Shown: positions 44,601-57,196 of the stretch, one piece after another
Layout of the letters: every line of letters starts with the position of its first letter
Numbering within the stretch: position 1 is the first letter of the stretch
From: Amblyomma americanum
Lineage: Eukaryota; Arthropoda; Arachnida; Ixodida; Ixodidae
Reading direction: 5' to 3'
Length of the DNA stretch: 64,000 bases
Assembly (NCBI RefSeq): GCF_052857255.1
Contig: NC_135505.1
Location: 142,140,343-142,204,342 of the forward strand
Notes under the pieces: generated by a model
What the model saw: the letters and a program-made list of their open reading frames with translations, nothing else
What the model was told of the DNA's origin: nothing
The model's database searches: none
Translations under genes and position numbers: made by a program

Positions 44601-45479
44601 GTGGCGGCGACGTCGGGGCTGCCGCCGTGTCGTATGACGTGTATAGGGACTCCCACTGCATAATCATTCTTCTTTTTCGTTCTTTATACTACTTCTTCTG
44701 TTTCTTTCTTCCATTATTTCTTCTTCTTCTTTCTTTCTTTTTCTCTCTCTTTCTTTTCCTCTTTCCCTTCCCCCTTTTTGCTTACCCTCATTCCTTTCTT
44801 CCCCATAGTGGTAAACAAGGGTGAAGTGGTTCGGTTCTTGTAGGCTGACAACCTTGTCCACATTTGTGTAGCGCGCCCCGATACGATTGATCTGGGTCTG
44901 CCGGCCCCAGGTTTATCGCCACCTAAACTTCGTCTCCAGACATTACAGCATGTGTCACACGTACGCGACGTTGAGTTTCGATAAGAATGCTATTAGATCT
45001 GAGCTCCTGTAATGGAATCTTAAGTGTGATCCGAAACAGCGGAATTATGGGAAGCTCTTCTCGTATAGCTTCGGTGCATACTGACAATGCTTGTATACCT
45101 TCCCGCTTTAGTGGGAGTCATTTATTGCATATTGCGTTGGCGCAGTCCAGCTTGTTGCTTGCAGGAAGCCTAAAGGAGCAGGCCCCGGGATGCGACGGAG
45201 TAATGAAGAAAAAAGCCCAGCAAAAAATCAGTCCAAGCTCGAGCATGCATCGCGCGTACTTCGGCTGACTGTTGCCGTCTTCCTTTACTGAATATTATAT
45301 CGTCAACATAAGAAGTCCCTTGTTTCGTTGTAGAGAGTTCGAAACTTTCATCAGACCCTCAAGTAGGGAAATATTTTTCACTCCAGCTCTAAGCAGAGTC
45401 AGTTAGGGCTCTAACTTGGCAGTCACAGTTGGAGCCCCACCTTCTCATCTGATTGCCAGTAACATCCTAACCGGTGTCA
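41626..45479. other. 3.9 kb without recognised genes
   Basis: AT-richer unique-looking DNA with a pyrimidine-rich stretch (CTT/TTC/TCTT) at about 44684-44790 and one GCAGACGA-type site near 42403. Frames of about 100-170 codons near 43.5 and 44.0 kb show no recognised domain. Confidence 0.4.
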
Positions 45480-45658
45480 GACCCTGACCGCAGCGGCCGC
45501 ATTTCGGTAGAAGCGAAATAAAAAAAAAAATCCCTTGTGCTGAGAGGCATCAGCGCGCGTTAAAGAAGACGGAGGAGGTGTAAATTAATCCGGAGCTCTC
45601 CACTACGGCGTTCCTCATAACCCATGCGTCGCTTGTGGACGTTAACCCCAACACAGCG
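45480..45658 (+). repeat. Ruka-like SINE, 3' variant B, diverged
   Basis: The end of the head (GACCGCAGCGGCCGCATTTC) leads to CAGCGCGCGTTAAAGAAGAC, GGAGGTGTAAATTAATCCGG and GAGCTCTCCACTACGGCGTT, then the B end CCTCATAACCCATGCGTCGC and GGACGTTAACCCCAAC. Confidence 0.75.
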
Positions 45659-45676
45659 TAGCATTGTGCCTGACCC

Positions 45677-45712
45677 CTTGATTTCGTTATACCGGGTTCT
45701 ACTCTGTAATGA
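45677..45712 (-). repeat. pogo-like MITE terminal fragment
   Basis: TTTCGTTATACCGGGTTCTACTCTG resembles the terminal inverted repeat of the MITE family (TTCGTTATAACGAGGTTCGACTG) with several changes. It directly follows the SINE at 45480. The rest of the element is missing. Confidence 0.4.
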
Positions 45713-48700
45713 TGAATTGGCGCTAAACACCCGTCCGCCGAGCCCGTAGCGCGGCAGTGTCGGGTCGGCATGCAGTCGCCCGACAGTCACCGCCTTCTCT
45801 TGAGGCTCGCGTGGCGGGCAGCCAGGTCGGCGTGCTCCATTGTCTCTTAATTGGCATTTTCGAGTTGGAAGCGGCCCCCGCCATTGCGCCACGTTGGAAA
45901 TTGAGGAGATAAAGCGGCGGCAGCGCATGTGCACGACCTCGTTTCCGGAGACCCTGACAGCCTCACGGTGCCCTTTTCTCGTGTGTTTTATTCTCTCGCT
46001 TCAACACTACAGTGTCCTGTTAGAGGGGCTGTTGGCAAGTCGACAGGAAGACTCTGCTAGTCAGGCTCACCAGTTAAACGTACTTGACTCCCTTTGGAGT
46101 GTTCTAGGAGGACAAGCTCCACTTGCGGGTAAAAACACCCGGAAAGACCAGCCGCTCAGCCTCGTACAGCCCCGATCAAAAGCGTACATACCCGAGGGGT
46201 TTGTTTCTGAGATGTTTTGTTAATTTATTTATTTACTTATTTATTAAAGCGAAAGCCTTTATAGGCTCATGACCCACCCGCGGAGATGTTCGCAGAAAAG
46301 TGTCACACTATAGCTGTCAATCAAATAGATGACGTCATCGAGATAAGGCACCAAAGCAACTACAACAGTCTGGAACTTGTTTATTTATTTATTTATTTTA
46401 ACCTCAGGGCTTACAAAAGCATTATAGAGGGGAGGGGCATAAATACAAAGGGCACTCCGAAATATCATTGAAGGAAAGAAAAAACTAAGGCAAGAGCATA
46501 AAGGCAACAGCAACCACAACGAAAAAGCAACGAAATACAGCATTTATCGAAAACACAAGTGTAGCGTGCAAATACGCAGTACATTGATTTGAACAGTACA
46601 GAGCGTATAAAGTGAGATGCTTTCGAATCTAAGATGGGCTCCCTAGCACACCTAGCAGTCCATAGCTTGGGAAGATTGAGGACGCGAAGCCATTCCCCTT
46701 TCCAGAGATTACGTTCGCTGAGGATGCATGACGAAGCATATAGCAGGCCTCACGAGCAAACGACTTGTGTCGTATACTTTTGACGGGGAGGGGGGGGGGG
46801 ATATACGTTCGCGTGACACACGCCAGGAATGCATAGATGCGGTGCTTGGAAACAAAGGGGCAGGGCAACAGGGCCACCGGAATATTAAAGACGTTTCGGC
46901 TTTGGGCGAGGCCCAGCACACTGGCCTATCAAAGATAGGCCACACGTATACTCAAGTTTGCACCGACGACGTAGCGGCCACCATCTTCGGGTCCAGAAAG
47001 CGCGGTCAAAGCCCGGGCTTCCTCCTAATCCGCTTATCGCTTACCGGTACCTGCGTACACTGTGGAAGCTAGCCTGTGCGTTCAAAGATGGCGCCCGTGA
47101 CGTCACGGGCAAGGTGTCTTCAATAAGGAGCAATACCTTGAAGAACGGAAGGAAATAAAATCTGAATTCTGGTTTGGGCGAGCATTTAGATATATGAAAA
47201 AGAAAAATAGTGAATGAAAGGACAGTTTAAAAAGCGGGCGCTGTGCATTTTTGGGCTTTTAGTATCTCTTCGTTCGTCCTACTCGTGTTTTTTTTGTTTG
47301 CTTGAAGATATAAAGGCGGGTTTAAAATCTCAGACCGCTGGCCGAAGTTTCTGCAAGATCACTTGTCTTCGCCCGGGGACCCTGACGAAGACATGTCGCC
47401 TTGTCGGAACTTTGGTGGACGCTTTTGTGCTTTTCGCCGACCCCTTATTCAAGAGACTGTTATAATAACAACAATTCCATCTTTCTTGATCTCTGTCTGC
47501 AGTGCACACCCCTTGCTGGCCTAGGTGCGAAAGATGGGCAAGAAGAGAATCTCTGGTGTCAGAACAGGGTGTAAATAAAAAATCTCTAGTCACCGCAGCC
47601 GCCGACATCTCACGCCCCTATACGAACTTTGAATGCACATTGCTTGCGCGTGTGTCCGAGTCTGTCGTCGGAAAAGTGCAGACTTCAAAAATTTGCCTCA
47701 CGGGCTGCAGATTTTGCTACAACAGTTGTAACTGCATGATTGGACAAGGAATGTGCGGTTTTAGTTGAACACTTGGAGGCGTGATCGACGCCTGAGAAGG
47801 ATAATAAATCAAGAACTAAAACAATGAATCAATGATCGATCGAACAATCAAGCTGTAATAGATGGACCGAAAAAATGAGTCGATCAGTTAATGAACCAAT
47901 CAACAAATAAGTTGATCCACAGAACAAATAGGCAATTAATCGATAGAACAAAGAAGCAGAAGAGCGTTTTCTTCCTCATCAGAATGCACAGAAAAATAAG
48001 CAAACAGGATCTCGTTTTATGCGGTTTTGTTTCGGAACGGTACTTCACGGTGACCCTTATGCTCGTTCTCTTTATGAAGCATGTGCTACTCAACGTGATG
48101 CGTTCTCAGTGGCGTACATCTGGGCGAGCTAAATGCTACAAAGTACTGACAGAGCAAAACAGCTGAAATGCTGTGGGCCCTGCACCATCCTTCAAATGAT
48201 TTCGCCGCTGCAAAGCAGCAAAACCAGGCCTCTGGAAATGCTGCGCTGCTTACACCAAGAATCGAAGCCAAGCCATCCTAACAGGATTACACAACGGGTG
48301 CTACATAAAGGCCTACCACCACTGAAGCCACAGTGCCACAGTAACGCGCAGGCGTGGAAAACGGGGACCTCTCTCGCACGGACAACTGCAGCACATAAGT
48401 GCCGTTCAAACACTGACCACAGAAAACCATTGGGATCCAGAAATAGCACGACCCGTAAACAGGAAGGACAGATGACATAATCAGCTGCCCGCCGTCGGCC
48501 AAGGCTTCCCTGGCCATCCCTGCGCGTCCTTGGCCGAGAAGCAGGGCAGCGCCACTGAAAAGCAGTCGTTAAACGCCCTGCTGTTTGCATGCACCCCATT
48601 GCAGCCGCAAGACCTCGTGATGCGCCATCATGGCCTACCATTCTAGCCATCCGTGCGAGCGGGTGGGAAGCCATGCGTTCAGAGTCTGAACCTCGTGGTC

Positions 48701-50469
48701 CCCGCAGCCGGCAACCCCAGGTAGGCCTCGGCGCTTGTAAGCACAGCCAAGGAGTCAACAACAGCACGCAACCAATCATCATGATGGCCCAGAGAGCCGG
48801 AGATAGCCCAGAAGACACCACTCTGACCACGGGTCCAGGAGAGCAGCCCTTGTCCTCCGGCTCGCCGCAGGAGAGCGAAAGGTCGTTCCGGACCATCGGT
48901 CTGCACTCCCCCACCTCCAGAGGGCCGTCTGCTGCCCGCCAGCTGACCTCTTCTGCCTCTCCCCACCGCCTGGCTTCCACGTTGGGACGGGGTCGATCGG
49001 AGCTCCACAATGGGGTGGGCGGACTGACACGCGAGCGTCCCTTTTGGGCAGCAATATGGCGGTCAAGGCCGCGTGTGCCACGTCCTAACGCCGCTTGCAT
49101 TCTTCCGTGCGATCCCCTCAGCCTCCATCCCTGCCCCCCCATAAACGACCCCTCCGTTCCGCCCTACTCCGACCCTTCTCTGGGCCGCTGCATCCCCTCC
49201 CCCACCAGAAGTGTTCCACCGGCGCGCGACCATTGAAGTGACCCCGTGCACAACTCCTGCGTCACTCGCTTCCGGCCTCTGCCGAAGGGGGGGCCGGAAC
49301 TCGAGGCTTGGACACCAGAAGGACCTCGTTCCGGTTTACTTCCGTCCTTCCGGCACGGGACATTCTGCGACACCGAAGTGCCGCCTGCTCGAAGAATTGT
49401 GTTCGTCTGCACGCGCCGCGCGTCTTCTGCTATCCCCCGCTGCCGCAACAAGGCCGTTGGAGACAAGAGGCGCGTGCCGACGCTTGCCCGCTGTATGTAG
49501 GGCAGCAGGGTCAACATCGGCATCGCGTGCCCTTGTGTTTACAGAGCCATCTGCCGGCTTCCATCCATGGCTTCCGGGTGTGGACGGGTGTAGGTATGAG
49601 GGATATTCTTCAATGGCGGCCGCAGCCGGCGGTGCTGACCTTGTGCAGGAGGAAGCTTGGGGAGCGCGGGTGACCATCGGCAGCAGCCGACAGCTGCGCC
49701 ATAAACGGCTCGCTGGCGGCTGACTGACAGGAAAGCTGTATTTGTGCGCACCAGGGGGCGCTTGGCGCGCTCACCTTTTATTGTTTCTGGAAAATAGTGC
49801 TCTCCATATGCCCTTCTATCCAGGTTATTTATAATGCCGGCAGGCCCTATTCATGGAGGATGAACAGAGTGCGAATTTTACATCCCTGGCTGGCTCGTAA
49901 GGCCGGTTTAGCCAAATAAACAGTGTTAACAAGCCGGAAGCTGCATAATTAAGCGTAGTAAAATGAATTCTCCTACGGGAAGGACAGAAATATCTTTGCC
50001 GCCCCTCCTACGACAGTGTCTAGGCATTCGTATGAGGATTACATAAGGGTGCGATCGAAATGTTTGAAAATAAATTAACCTGTAATGGTGCAGAAACAAC
50101 GCAGAGAAAGTCCCTTATTAAGCTGCGGCTGTACAAGGCTGAATTAACCTACGTCTGTACGGCATAAAGTATTTTATTACCTTGATGTAAAAAAAAAAAC
50201 ATTAATGTGCCATTGAAATTCGTCTTCGTCAGTTAAGGGTATAGGTCTTCGATTAAACATGAGGTCGATAATGAGAAGAATTGTTACGTCGGCCTCATGG
50301 AGCAATCAGTTGCTTTACATCTGAGCTGTTAAGTGTGAAGTATGAAAGATGCCAGCAGGTGTCGTGCATTGCAAAATGTAAACTGGTGAACGCGTGATCT
50401 TAAGGATCAAGACATCGTTTTAAACAATGGACCCTACTAAGGGTATGCAACAGACTTCCATTCAGGCAC
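45713..50469. other. 4.8 kb without called genes
   Basis: (TTTA)n-type tracts lie at about 46217-46247 and 46378-46400. The second is followed by CTCAGGGC...GCATTATAGAGGGGAGG, which on the minus strand looks like a LINE 3' end. The longest frame of the window (316 codons, minus, 48192-49142) overlaps a 215-codon antisense frame. Both are GC-driven and I call neither. Confidence 0.4.
47084..47110 (+). promoter_or_regulatory. YY1-type site joined to an 18-bp CRE palindrome
   Basis: AAAGATGGCGCC (47084-47095) overlaps GCCCGTGACGTCACGGGC (47093-47110), a perfect 18-bp palindrome around the consensus CRE TGACGTCA. This arrangement is usual at promoters regulated by bZIP factors. No neighbouring exon was recognised. 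Confidence 0.4.
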
Positions 50470-51352
50470 GTTTTATCGCACAGTTACTAACGCCTCCGAC
50501 CCAACATACCTTCAAGATGACCTAAACCGCATACAGGAATGGTGCGACCGTTGGCTAATGGAACTGAACCCTCATAAATGTAAACGTTTGTCCTTCCACC
50601 GCCGCCGTAACCCGCTTGATTTCCCATATGTAGTCGCTAACGTTCACCTGCAGTCCGTTTCATCATACAAATACCTAGGCGTCACACTGTGTAACAACTT
50701 ATCATGGGCTACACACGTTACTAACGTCATTTCCTCGGCTAATAAAACTCTCGGATTCTTACGACGTCATCTTCGCCATGCACGCCCCACAACAGGTAAA
50801 ATTACTAGCATATAAAACTCTTGTCAGGTCAAAGTTAGATTACGCATCGCCAGTTTGGAACCCTCATCAAGTTTACCTTATCAATGCGCTCGAGTCACTT
50901 CAAAACAGAGCAGCCAGATTCATTCATTCCTCCTATTCGTACGATATCAGTGTAACATCTTTAAAAGCGGAATCCAGTTTAGCGCCCCTTTCACTTCGTC
51001 GTCGTATTTCTAGCCTCTGCCTATACCATAAATTTTTCCATAGTTCGCTGCGCTGCGCTCCCTACATTGCCCCGCCAGCCGGCATATCCCACCACATTCG
51101 TCATCCTTTCCAAGTGTTTCGCCCCCGTGCCCGTACTGTTACCTGTGCCGCTTCTTTTTTTCACCGCGTTTCTGTAGACTGGAACGACCTCTCCAATGAC
51201 ATCGCTACCATCTCATGCCCATCCACATTCGCCGAAGCTGTTACCAACCATTTTTCAACATAACACTTGTTCATTTGACTGTATGTACCCACCCCTTATG
51301 TAATACCCCCAGTGGGTCTTTAAGGTATTAAAATGAAATGAAATGAAATGTA
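50470..51352 (+). pseudogene. Jockey-superfamily LINE, RT C-terminal part and tail
   Basis: The first frame (about 50475-50812) encodes SDPTYLQDDLNRIQEWCDRW, then LNPHKCKRLSFHRR and [20 protein letters not shown], the post-catalytic RT thumb. A frameshift near 50800 leads to [20 protein letters not shown], then [17 protein letters not shown] and [11 protein letters not shown], ending at a stop at about 51261. The element ends with a short 3' UTR and an (AAATG)n tail at about 51332-51352. The YADD catalytic region is missing. The clade (CR1, I or Jockey) is not resolved. It differs in sequence from the LINE at 7427. Confidence 0.9.
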
Positions 51353-51847
51353 CGAAAGAAAATTGCTTAAACCCAAAAACTGCAAGGTAATAATGTGCTA
51401 ATTTCTTAATGAAGCCAGCTTGGTAGGAATCGTTTTACCTGGGCCGGCGTAGTAAAGTTGGCGTACGCGTCCTTGTCTAACTAAGCCAAACAAACGCTTT
51501 ATGCTTCGGTTTACGTACACCACATGCATGAGCGTGCGGGTACTTGACCGACCTTGACTACCTAAGCAACATCATACGCAGCACGGACTCGAACCCTCGA
51601 CCCTTTGCGTGAAGAGCGCGAGGTGTCACAAGTTCGTTACTTAACGAGCCTGGCCTTTCACAGGAGGGACCTCACACACACTGTCTCCAGCGTCCTCGTA
51701 TTTGGATTGCACCCCCCGTTAAGTGCGGGCGTCACGCAACCATCTGACGTAGACATCTACAGTCGCTTCCCGAGCGGTTACGCAGTATATCGTTTCACGT
51801 GACCCAACCCAGCCAAACGGTTGCAAAAACGCAGCCCTCAGGGTGAG

Positions 51848-51894
51848 GAGATAAGCGAAGCTCTTATCTCTAAAGACGGGTAGCTGACGCTACC
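51848..51894. repeat. two adjacent short hairpins
   Basis: GAGATAAG (51848-51855) pairs with CTTATCTC (51863-51870). GGTAGC (51879-51884) pairs with GCTACC (51889-51894). The stems are perfect with 7-nt and 4-nt loops. They could be part of a structured RNA or an unrecognised element. Confidence 0.45.
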
Positions 51895-52266
51895 AGCCAT
51901 AGGAATCCTCCAAACCCGCTGCTCACCAGCCTAAGAACGAAACCTGCCCAGTCGGCGTTTATAAGGTTACCCCGGCGAGGCAAACGAATACCACCACGCT
52001 CCAAGCGGCAGCGAGCGGCAAGCGACTTAGGGCCCGCATTTCTTTACACCGGCCGGGTCTAACCTCATTTTACGGTTAATGCGCGCGCACGGGTTCTTAC
52101 AATGGGGCGAAACAAAACGTATTTAAGGGTGACCCTTTCCTCTCCCCCTTGAGTCCAGGGGAGGTGGGAGGGGGGTGGGGTGATGCACTCCGCGCGGGTT
52201 TCCCACGAGTCAGTGGACAAATTACCAGCCATTATTCCCCGGGCCGGCGGCCGCGACGGGTCCGAA

Positions 52267-52613
52267 GTCGTCTGCTACGCCCCGCGCCAAAAGACGGAGC
52301 AGACGACGGCGGCGGAGTTCCCGCCTTTTGCCCTCTTCTTCGTTCGTGGTTCGTCTGCTCCCGAAAGGTGCAAGCAGACGACGCGTCGGCCGCTGCAGCG
52401 TCGCCTGCCAAAGTATACGTGTCAAACAATAGGAACACAAAATGGCCGGCGCTTCGCAGACGACATATACAACAAGAAAAGTTTTCTGGCCCCGCCGGGG
52501 CGATGCGCGGAGCTAGAGAGTTTACGAGACGCGCGCTCCTCTGCTCGTCTGTTAATCGCAGGGCTCACGCCATTGTGCAGTGGGCTTGTGGGAAGCGCGG
52601 GACAGCAGACGAC
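52267..52613. promoter_or_regulatory. AGCAGACGAC motif cluster 9
   Basis: Exact copies lie at 52267-52276 (complement), 52298-52307, 52373-52382 and 52604-52613. Variants are TTCGTCTGCT (52350) and CGCAGACGAC (about 52455). Four exact 10-mers in 350 bp is the highest density in the window. Function unknown. Confidence 0.5.
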
Positions 52614-53735
52614 AACGCATTTTATTTTTTTTTCTTCGCAGGCTATCAGTCTTTATTTTTTGTTTCGCTCTTGAAAGCTGACGACACCGATGGGCAATAA
52701 GGCTTGCGGTTAGGTCACAGCACCACTCTCGCGAACACAGAGACAGAGACGCGCATACCACTGTCTGTTGAGTACTCTGTTTGCATTGAGTTAATAAGTA
52801 AACAATGTGGAATCCCCTGGGCAGCACCAAAGGGCACACGGCGAGAAATGGCGCGTAGTAGACGACCTTGTGGAAGCAGACGGTTCGTTTGGCGGTGAAG
52901 ATGCGTGCTATTACTGAGGCTAAATTTGAGCTCGAGCGTGGTTAGGGAGAGACCGGAAGTGTTCTTTTTCCTTATCGCGTCCGCGCCACGATGCATTGTT
53001 CCTGTCGATGGCTCGGCTTAAGGCGGGTCGAGCCGCAAGGCTGGATTAGACAATTCGTTACGGCTTGTGACACTTCCGTGGGGATATAAACGCAGCGAGT
53101 CACCGAAAGGGTTAATGGCGAGGTATAAGATGGTGATAAGATGAGAGCACGGAGGTAAATAAAATAGCGAAAAAAGCGTTGATTCGACGCGTTCACGTGA
53201 TGAAGTCGTGAAACTTGAAGGCTCGCCTAGTTGCTATTACAGAACCCACAAACACGCCTATAAGGCTGCATATGTGATCAAAATTTTGGGCACAATACCG
53301 TCTACCTCCCTCGAGCGAAAAATATTGCAGATGTGGGCGCAATATAGTTTGCAAATGGCCGCACATAAAGGCATGATGGCTTCAGGCCGGCTTCAGGTAA
53401 GTCGCATAAGAATGACGTAACAATTAACTTTTTGTTCTGCTGTATGTAGCCCGACACTGAATTGGACTGCCCCGCACGCTCCAACTCGACACCGTCTTGT
53501 CACGAGAGTAAGTTCTCGCCTGTCAAAGTGCTTGCGTTGTTCTCTAATGACTGTGGGTTCTGATAATTTCCTATTGTCCAACTCCTGTGACGGCCATAAC
53601 TCACGGCCGTCTGCTGTAGTCACGTTTGGGATGCCAGGTCACGAACCAATGAATGGCCGGTACCTCAAATACTTGAACTATACACAGCGGCCTTGATGCC
53701 TGGAACACGTTATCTTTACCCCAAAGTATTGAAAT

Positions 53736-53975
53736 TGAAAATTGGTTTTGAGGAAAGGAAATGGCGCAAGAACTGTCTCACTTATCTCGGCGGACACCCG
53801 AATCGCGCCGAAAGGGAAGGGATAAAAGAGGGAGTTGAAGAAGAAGGGAAGAAAGAGGTGCCGTAGTGGAGGGCTCTGGAATAATTTCGACCACCTGGGG
53901 ATCTTTAACGTGCACTGACATCGCACAGAACACGGGGGCGCCTTTTGCGTTTCGCCTCTATCGAAACGCGGCCGC
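53736..53975 (-). repeat. Ruka-type SINE (type A), 5'-truncated
   Basis: On the minus strand it starts GCGGCCGCGTTTCGATAGAG, then the core GTTCTGTGCGATGTCAGTGC, GGTGGTCGAAATTATTCCAG, the pyrimidine tract and CTTGCGCCATTTCCTTTCC, with an A-rich end AAAACCAATTTTCAATTTC. The tRNA head is absent. Confidence 0.9.
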
Positions 53976-55082
53976 ATGTTTCTTGTTCTCGTCTGCGTAC
54001 TTTATTAAAAGAACGGTCCCGACAATACTTTTTCAATTTTCCATGCTAAAATAAAACTGAATTCGCCTTTGGAGCGCGCATTTAGTGTCTTCTTTCATCG
54101 CCACAAACGCACCACATTGCGATCCAGCTGTGCGGCTTAATACTTATGGACCGGAACCACATTAGTCGGTCTCTGGGACTCGGTCAGTGGTTCTCTCGTC
54201 AACACAGGAGGGCGCGGCGAAGCCGCGACCCCACATCCACCGGATCTCGGAGCAGACGAGACTCTACGGGAAGCCCAATTGTATAGTACCTCGCAAATAG
54301 ACCGCACACCGTATCCCCCCCTCTTGGCCCGATGCCTCGCTCCTTGACGTCTGCTCATTCCGTCTCTGCATTGTCGTCTGCTGGCGGTGCCGTCTGCTTT
54401 GTCGTCTGCAACGCGGCCACATCCGTTTTATTTCCCCAATTGGTCCTTTCTTCCCTTTCCTTACGGGGAGCTTCCGGCCGCGCTGCCAGGGACTGGGAGG
54501 AAGTAACTTCCGCCGCGAGCGCAGTTTTCACGCTTGGCGGAGCGCCGCCAGAAGTGCTGGCTTCCTTCCGCCCACCTTTTGCGCGGAGTCCTTGGTCGAG
54601 TGATCGCTGCAGCTGCCTCCCGGCCCGCATAAGGATGCTTGACTAATGATCTGCACGCTGACAGCGTTAGCACGCTACCGGGCAGCACGAATCACTAATA
54701 TGGCGGGGGGGTCTCGACAAATGGTTGATTAGTGAGCTGGCTGGCAGGTGACTTTCTTTGTGCAGCGCCTAACACGTGACCCTGTACACTGGCTGAACGC
54801 CGAAACGTTGCAAGGCAATCCACTCGAAGCTACTTCGACGTGCTGTAGACATTAATTGGCGCTTTCTTGCATAGTTATGCCTCTATAGTCGGACACAACT
54901 TAAGTCTGCACTGAAGCTCCGCCCACATTAACGACCGCCGCACAAAAGTCCTCCACGACAAAAAAAGTAGTCCGTAGTTGAAACGTTTCTTGTTACTTAA
55001 ACAAGGAGCTACTCTCAAGAAATATAGATACGCGCTAGAATTTTTATACCTTGCTTATTTAATAAAATCGATCATTAAAGGC

Positions 55083-55160
55083 TTATTTCGTTACTGTTGT
55101 GATTGGCTCGAGGAGTAATACAGGACGCTGCGGACTGTGGCCCGGTATTAACTGCTTTTT
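55083..55160 (+). repeat. dispersed repeat, copy 2 (partner at 6243)
   Basis: GTTACTGTTGTGATTGGCTC and GAGGAGTAATACAGGACGCT match 6243-6312 with a few substitutions. The surrounding elements differ, so the shared segment is a dispersed repeat of unknown class. Confidence 0.55.
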
Positions 55161-55536
55161 TTAATAGTTGTATCCTACTACAGTAAATGCAGCGGTTATA
55201 CATTTTTTATTTTCATTTGTAATTTCTAATCACTTTCGCTTAATAACCAGGAAATGAGCTGAATATAACGCTGAGCGATTAACAAGTCACTTTATCCCTA
55301 ATGCCGGTTCGGTAAAAAGGGTTATCATGGGTTTTGAATTTGAATGATGTAGCATTCGTATGAAAGCTCAGAAAGTCCTGTTTCCCAAGAGCATGTCGCT
55401 TTTTAATATAGACTCCAACAACCCCTATAGGGTGTACCACCACCCGTGCACTTAATTACTAGCTGCGTGCAGTCGTGGAAGAATGCAATGGGCTGTAAGC
55501 CGCCGAGAGTCAAGACCTTTCGGCCGTCGTCTACGC

Positions 55537-55576
55537 GGGTAGCCCTCTGGCTACCCTCTTTCTGTTGGGCAATAAA
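55537..55576 (+). repeat. stem-loop followed by AATAAA, possible retroelement 3' end
   Basis: GGGTAGCC (55537-55544) and GGCTACCC (55549-55556) form a perfect 8-bp stem with a CTCT loop. AATAAA follows at 55571-55576. A stem-loop next to a poly-A signal could mark a LINE 3' UTR. No upstream RT was found. Confidence 0.35.
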
Positions 55577-56371
55577 CGTTTTCCTATCCTATTCGCCTCA
55601 TATCACTCACCTTCCAGCCCGGAACTCCTCTCTGTTTTCGAAGATGTGTTCCTGCAAAGACGGGCATTACGAACTTTCACTTGGATCTAACGTTACTCTT
55701 TCAGTTATCACGTAGCAAGAAAGTTGCAGAACTTACCGAACACTTCTACCAATAACAACGCAGATTATGAACAATTTAATTCACTTTCGATCATGACAGT
55801 CATGCAAATGGGGGAGTACACTTACTTTGCGACTGTTTTTTCTTCACAAGTATTCATGTGCATCCGGTTAAACAAATTTCTGTTGTGTTCGGATCTTTGT
55901 AGTTTCGTTTTCTACAGAGTTGCGCAAGCACTGTCTGCATTTACTCCACTGTCCTGGAGGAGTTCTTTCTGCTTGTATATAGGCCTTTCTCGTTGCATAA
56001 AATTGTGGACTGCAGTATGCTTAAACAAGTAATAAATGATTAACACGAGTTCGTCCTCTAATCCTCACTGATTTGTTTCTTTCTCCTAATGGATGCCGTA
56101 AAATTAAAAACGAATTTGGAGACTTCGAACTTTTTATCTTACTCTGAGATCTCCTTCCATGCTTAATAGTAGACACCGCAACAGCTTTCAGGGCAAGTGT
56201 ATTTTTAATGTGGAGGCATTACTATTCCCATTATGAGAAAAGCCGGCGGCCTGTGCTCGTAGATCGTACGTAATAGCGATGGCAAGAAAAATAGGGCGAC
56301 GTCGTCAAGCGGCCCTATGACGCACAAAGCAAGCCGACCAGCGCCACCTCACAATCCTATACATTTCGTTC

Positions 56372-56914
<543 letters not shown>

Positions 56915-57165
56915 GGCGGCTGCGTTTTTAGGAGGAAACACGCTAAGGCGCCCGTGTGCTGTGCGATGTCAGTGCACGTTAAAGATCCCCAGGTGGTCGA
57001 AATTATTTCGGAGCCCTTCGGAGCCCATCGGAGCCCTTCCCACTACAGCACCTCTTTCTTCTTTCACTCCCTCCTTTATCCCTTCCCATACGGTGCGGTT
57101 CAGGTGTCCAAAGATATATGAGACAGATACTGCGCCATTTCCTTTCCTCAAAAACCAATTTTATT
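56915..57165 (+). repeat. Ruka-type SINE (type A), 5'-truncated, internal triplication
   Basis: It starts at the end of the head (GGCGGCTGCGTTTTTAGGAG), then the core GTGCTGTGCGATGTCAGTGC and GGTGGTCGAAATTATTTCGG. The segment CGGAGCCC is then repeated three times (about 57009-57040) before the pyrimidine tract. It ends CTGCGCCATTTCCTTTCC and an A/T-rich tail. Confidence 0.9.
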
Positions 57166-57196
57166 TTATTTTATTTAATACAATAAAAGGGCGACT

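Larger units (their letters stand above)
51353..53735. other. no gene; tRNA-like B box, hairpins and motif cluster 9
   Basis: GGTCGAGGGTTCGAGTCC on the minus strand (51585-51602) contains a perfect B box but no convincing tRNA cloverleaf around it. Two adjacent small hairpins lie at 51848-51894. Motif cluster 9 is at 52267-52613. Confidence 0.4.

Noticed and set aside
48192..49142. 316-codon minus-strand open frame, the longest in the window, and a 215-codon antisense frame at 48589-49236
   Set aside because: Both strands are open over the same GC-rich segment, composition follows GC bias, and neither translation contains a domain I recognise. A plausible GT donor at about 48721 alone is not enough.
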